From Hydractinia symbiolongicarpus (taxonomy: Eukaryota; Cnidaria; Hydrozoa; Anthoathecata; Hydractiniidae), in the NCBI RefSeq assembly GCF_029227915.1, contig NC_079884.1:15438001-15502000 (forward strand): 64,000 nucleotides of DNA. The letters run 5' to 3'. Shown here in pieces: positions 59,796-64,000 of the stretch. Positions within the stretch are counted from its first letter, which is position 1. Each line of letters starts with the position of its first letter. Under the pieces are notes generated by a model. That model ran no database searches and was not told the origin of the DNA. It was given only the letters and a program-made list of their open reading frames with translations. The position numbers were made by a program, and so were the translations under genes.

Positions 59796-62700
59796 ATGAG
59801 CTTCAATGAAGATATCAGAAATGATCTACATCTAACATCCACAGGAACAGGACACCAGTACAAGTCACCTTTGTTGTTCCCGCCTTCTGATTTCAAGGTA
59901 TTGTGAAGTGGCTTTAATTTGGCGATAGCTGTATATGTGCCAACTAACTATAGGCTCAAACTAAATCGCAAAGTATTATACATTATACGTATACAGCCCT
60001 GTGAATAAAATATGGAAACGGTAACAGTTCTTCGAAGCTACATTTGTTATACTTATTTGTGAAAGAAGGTCAGTTGTGAAAGAAGGTCAGTTTTGCCGAC
60101 GTAATAAATAATTTTCTTGGCATGCCGACCATGGAAAGAATATAGGTTGGCATGTACAAGGCAACTTCAATTTAATGAAGGTCGGTTTTCAGGTCGGCAT
60201 TGCCGAGTGCCGACCTAGATTCACAGGGCTGCGTTCAGGATTCAAATATTTTAACTAAGAGCTATATGTGTGACATAGCTAGCTAGCTAAGTGTGGGTTG
60301 GAAATTTAGAATCATGCTGCAATTCTGACTATATTCTCTCTGTGGGAATGTAACATGGTACTACTTTTGGTTGAGAGAAAAACCAACTTTTGTGGTCAAA
60401 CACCATAGTTGGCAGAGGATTAAGAACCTCCCTTTTTTTAACCCCTTAACTTTATTAGGAAACCCACCCTTCTTATTTTAAGAGTACCCCTCTTCCACTA
60501 TTATCTTCACCCTGTATTCAAAGAGCAATCTTGTTGTCGTTGTTGTTACAAAAAAGATATGTTACCTACTAAAAAGCAATGTTAATTAGTCACAAAAAAT
60601 GAATAGTGCCTTTCATAGCCACTAAATGTGACTAAAAATACCTGGTATTTTTAAAACTTTCAGCAAGTTCTCTGAATAATAAAGAAATAAAAACTGGCTG
60701 CAAAAAAGATTGATTGCTGTTTTAAGGCTAAATTAAATAATCTGTCTCACTTAAAGTAGGTAATCTATAAAGCAATAATTTACTCTGGAATATAGAGCAA
60801 CTCCACCCTTTTTAACACAACCCCCTATCCCCCATTTTATTTAACCTTACCTTTTTTAAAATTTTAGAAATTTACCCCTCCCTTTTTAAAGGGGAAAGGG
60901 GGGTCCAATGATGAATACTCCCAGCGCTGAAGCTTTGATTAAATAAGAACTACAAGTATCTGGGTTAAAGGAAGCTAAATTAGCAAAAACTCACCTAAAA
61001 CTACAAAATATGTCAGGTTGAAGTTAGAAAGCAAAGATTTTATGTTTTTTTCAAATAATAATGGCTACTGTTAAAAATGCAGACCTGTAATTGGTTAAAA
61101 AGTATCACATGATATTTGCTGACAGGGATAATAAAACTGTGCTTAATCAACTTTTACTGTTGTGGCTAGAGTTCTTTATCACTTAACTATGTGATCATGG
61201 CATTTAAATTATGACAACCAGGAATTTTACAGTCTATATATACATGTTAAATTAATATGACAACAGACTGAGGTGTATTTTGACCAATTAAAAGGTACCA
61301 ATTAAAATAGCCTTGATTCTTGTATAGCGTATACCTACGTGTACTAGACAAAGTCAATTTAATTTGCTGTTCTACGGGCAGTAAAGATTATTTTACGGGC
61401 CTATCAGTTAGCAAATTAAAAATAGTTATAAAGAAAATATAGGAAGAAATATTGTACTTGTGTTACCAACAGCAACACGAAAAATGTCCTTCAATCAATG
61501 TTTTGTTGATTGAAGGTAAACTTACCTGGGCATCACGCGGGCCCGGTTAATGATTTTATTTATTATTTGGAGTGAATCTTTAAGGTTTGTTTTGCAAAGG
61601 AAGAAATGTGTACGCCATAAAAAAGGTTTTGTTCTGTGGTCTCTCTTCATTTATAACTCTCCATTAAGTCTTAACTGGATCATGTTTCATTCTTTTTTTC
61701 TCTTTTTTACCTGCAGTAACTGCAGCTATTTTGCAGTGAGCAAAATATAGCAAAGCATATTCACCCATTGTAACACTAGACACAGGCAGTTTCATTATAA
61801 TATATACCATAAATAGTTTATTATTGAAAAAGTAAATCATAAATAATACTTATTAACTTTAAGAAAGTACCAGAACAAGTTTTTTTTTTTGTAAAATATC
61901 TTTCAGTAATTTTTTCCTTTGGGTCAGCAGAAAATCCAGATATAAGTTTTTTTAGGAGGAATGATAATACTAAATTGAAGAATAATATAGCAATTTACAT
62001 ATAAATACTACTTTTTTTTAACAACAGTACATTTTATTTCCATGTAGTCAAGCATCTAATTATTTTTTGCTTTATTTTTAGAGAAGTGTTAAAACTCCCT
62101 TACCATTATCATTAAGGAAGTCTGACAATGTTAAAGACTTCTACATTACTACAACTGGCTCATATCATGATTTTAAACCTCATAACCCACTGTTACAAAA
62201 GGAGTTATATAAAAAGGCTCCAGGTCATTGGGGTGTAAATTATTTAGAAGATACTGTCAGAAAGGTATTTATTAGAGGTTATTATACTTTTATACTTGTA
62301 CAGTTCACTCTCAGTATAGCGAACCCCTGGTATAGTGAAAATTTCTATATTACGAATTACAAATCTGTCTTATCAAATTCTTATAAACCCTCTCCATACA
62401 ACGAACCTTCAGTATGGCGGACTTTTCTTTTAGCTAACCTTTATATGTCTCCAAAAAGCCAAAATACCCCGATGTAACAAACTTAAAGCACCAAATGCAA
62501 CTAATTTTTTTCTTCAAAAAAAGAAAGCACTGTAATGTCTTCCAAATTGCACAGTTTTAGAACGTTCGAACGTCGAGTCTGCATTCTAATTTTGACCACA
62601 AACATAAACAAACCACCTTGTTATTTGTTTTTTCGTGGTGTAAACGATAGCAGCCACTGTTTGTCCAGTTGATACGAGTCAAAAAATTATTGTACATTGC

Positions 62701-63715
62701 TCTCTGACAAGCTCTGATTAGAAATGTACTAAAAACCACGCTAAAGAAGGCTAAAAGACTCGTAGACAGTTTCTGCAATTTTTGAAATTCGAATTCGAAT
62801 TTTAAGTTCAATCTTTGTTACAGTGAGATACACAGATATAGAAAGACGTTTTTTGCAGGGTTATTTAAAAAATATATAGGATTTCAATTAATTTGATCAA
62901 AATTAGAATTTTTATTGATTTTTCAATATAACGAACTCTAGATATAAAGAACGTTTTTCTTTGTCCCTTCAAGTTTCGTTATATCGAGAGTCTACCGTAT
63001 TACTGTTTTTTTTCCTATACCAGCTTCAAGTTAAACCTCAAAGAAAAGCCTTGACCATGGGGAACCAGTCAAGTGAAATGAAATCTAAATTTACTGGCAG
63101 CAAAGGGATTTCTTTAAATACACGCTTCTCAAGTGATATTCAACCACCAGTATATAAGCATCATCACAAGGATGGTCCTCTAAAGGTGTGTAATATTAAA
63201 GTCTTTATTTACAATGCATTTTATTTGAATGAGGGAAGAAGATGGCGACCTTAGATTTTCGACAAAAAGATAAAAGTACAAAATGACTATCTCAACCATA
63301 AGTCCTTGAGTAAGCTCCCACCTTCAAATAAACTCTGCATTCACTCTAAAAAGCTACCATGGGTCGGGTATCAAAAAATTTTGCTTAAAAAACGCTATTT
63401 TTTGTCCAATATCAAAGTCAACTCATTGCTTAATCATAGAAAATTTGATTAATTTTCTAACGAGACTTGTATTCATTGTGGTTATTTTAAAAATACTTTT
63501 GATTCTTCACGATTGGGACAGCCCTAGTAATAGTTTTGATTGCTATGAACACCATCTTTAAGTTGAACGATTTGTTTTAGTCTCTTGTCGCCTCCACGAA
63601 AAATCCTGAACTTTCTGGTCGAAGATACAACATCCAAGACAAGGGAGTGCTTAATTATCACGGAGATATGTATCTTACCACAACTCGTAAAGATCATCGC
63701 CCATTTACAAAGTAA
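59796..63715 (+). CDS. Unrecognised small protein with repeated Y-x-TTT motifs, 4 exons (possibly axonemal)
   Basis: Exons 59796-59897, 62082-62264, 63024-63185 and 63581-63715, with GT-AG borders and phase 0 at every junction. The product is about 193 aa from an ATG in MSFNEDIRNDLHLTSTG. Exon 2 contains KDFYITTTGSYHDFKPH and exon 4 contains GDMYLTTTRKDHRPFTK, so a D-x-Y-x-TTT-x3-H-x2-F motif repeats. The mix of short repeated motifs, basic residues and no globular domain recalls small ciliary microtubule-associated proteins, but I do not recognise the family. The last exon ends AAG TAA. The same bases form a consensus GTAAGA donor at 63712, so the gene may instead continue beyond. A pogo-like MITE fills most of intron 2. 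Confidence 0.6.
59994..60231. mobile_element. Short MITE with CAGCCCTGTGAAT termini
   Basis: Perfect 13-bp inverted ends (CAGCCCTGTGAAT and ATTCACAGGGCTG) about 240 bp apart. The interior has GGTCGGCATTGCCGAGTGCC palindromes and a doubled TGTGAAAGAAGGTCAG. hAT-like by its CAG start, but no clear 8-bp duplication. It lies in intron 1 of the plus-strand gene. Confidence 0.65.
61488..61516. repeat. Perfect 11-bp inverted repeat
   Basis: CCTTCAATCAA, a 7-nt loop, then TTGATTGAAGG, in intron 1 of the plus-strand gene. Confidence 0.7.
62301..62997. mobile_element. Pogo/Tigger-like MITE with TA target duplication
   Basis: The left end is CAGTTCACTCTCAGTATAGC and the inward-read right end is CGGTAGACTCTCGATATAAC. 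TA flanks both sides (62299-62300 and 62998-62999). Repeated TATAACGAAC-like motifs occur near both ends. No transposase frame. It occupies 697 of the 759 bp of intron 2 and ends 26 bp before exon 3. Confidence 0.7.
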
Positions 63716-64000
63716 GAATTTTGTTTGATGACTAAAATACTTCCACGGTGCGACTTTAAATTATTGTTTCGATTATTTATATTATTTATTATTAGTTGTA
63801 TATAAACAAGTATTGTCCGCTGGACGTTTTCGCTTAAACTTAGTTGAAAAAAATATCAAGGTCAGGTCGGGTAAAGGCTAGTTTCCAAAGGTCAAAAATT
63901 GCATGATGCATTATTGCGTGTATTCTACAACTCAGTGGAAACACAACACCGCCTAAATTTTGCAACAGTGTGATGGTTGCACAACACGTTTGACAAATCA
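63716..64000 (+). other. Sequence after the last recognised exon
   Basis: Either 3' flanking DNA or the start of a further intron, depending on whether the TAA at 63713 or the overlapping donor is used. AATAAA was not seen. Confidence 0.3.

Overview
The window is AT-rich (my estimate is about one third G+C) and clearly metazoan. Genes are split by GT-AG introns, conserved exons are short, and transposon remnants are dense. The gene families (an animal-type opine dehydrogenase, bHLH, NUP214, FPGS and an axoneme-like small protein) together with several CAACCTCG-type MITEs fit a marine invertebrate, most plausibly a cnidarian. The species cannot be fixed from the sequence alone.

Layout, left to right. 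(1) 1-10243: the 5' part of NUP214 on the minus strand, eight exons of the N-terminal beta-propeller, continuing past the left edge. Its introns hold a Harbinger-type element with a TTA target duplication (1068-1999), a tRNA-derived SINE, a near-perfect hairpin and small tandem repeats. (2) 10244-12000: intergenic, with a CAACCTCG MITE flanked by a 9-bp duplication and a split tRNA-Leu-like relic. (3) 12001-18628: a 6.6-kb array of a 23-bp minisatellite with higher-order structure. (4) 19645-20730: an opine dehydrogenase with an intronless coding region. (5) 22386-22910: degraded transposon coding DNA. (6) 24664-25953: a single-exon bHLH transcription factor with cysteine clusters. (7) 26000-33776: a long intergenic stretch. 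(8) 33777-43204: a complete 17-exon folylpolyglutamate synthase gene (FPGS, minus strand, about 560 aa). Its first exon sits inside a 1.35-kb terminal-inverted-repeat element. (9) 45120-51400: a transposon graveyard holding two non-LTR retrotransposon remnants on opposite strands, a nested element with a PIF/Harbinger-like peptide, piggyBac remains, a second SINE copy and a truncated pogo-like element. (10) 51641-53482: a two-exon gene on the minus strand joining an RRM to a Schlafen-like (AlbA_2) nuclease domain. It carries an apparent 1-nt frameshift. (11) 56155-59207: a DNA transposon of about 3 kb with long, repeat-filled inverted termini around a broken integrase-core transposase. (12) 59796-63715: a plus-strand gene of at least four exons with repeated Y-x-TTT motifs. 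A pogo-like MITE makes up about 92% of one of its introns.

The host genes do not form a pathway or operon. The best leads are the RRM-Schlafen nuclease gene, the FPGS first exon within a mobile element, the 23-bp array with its larger duplications, and the complex-terminus transposon. I inferred exon boundaries by phase-consistent GT-AG splicing and family similarity from memory; no database search or transcript evidence was available.
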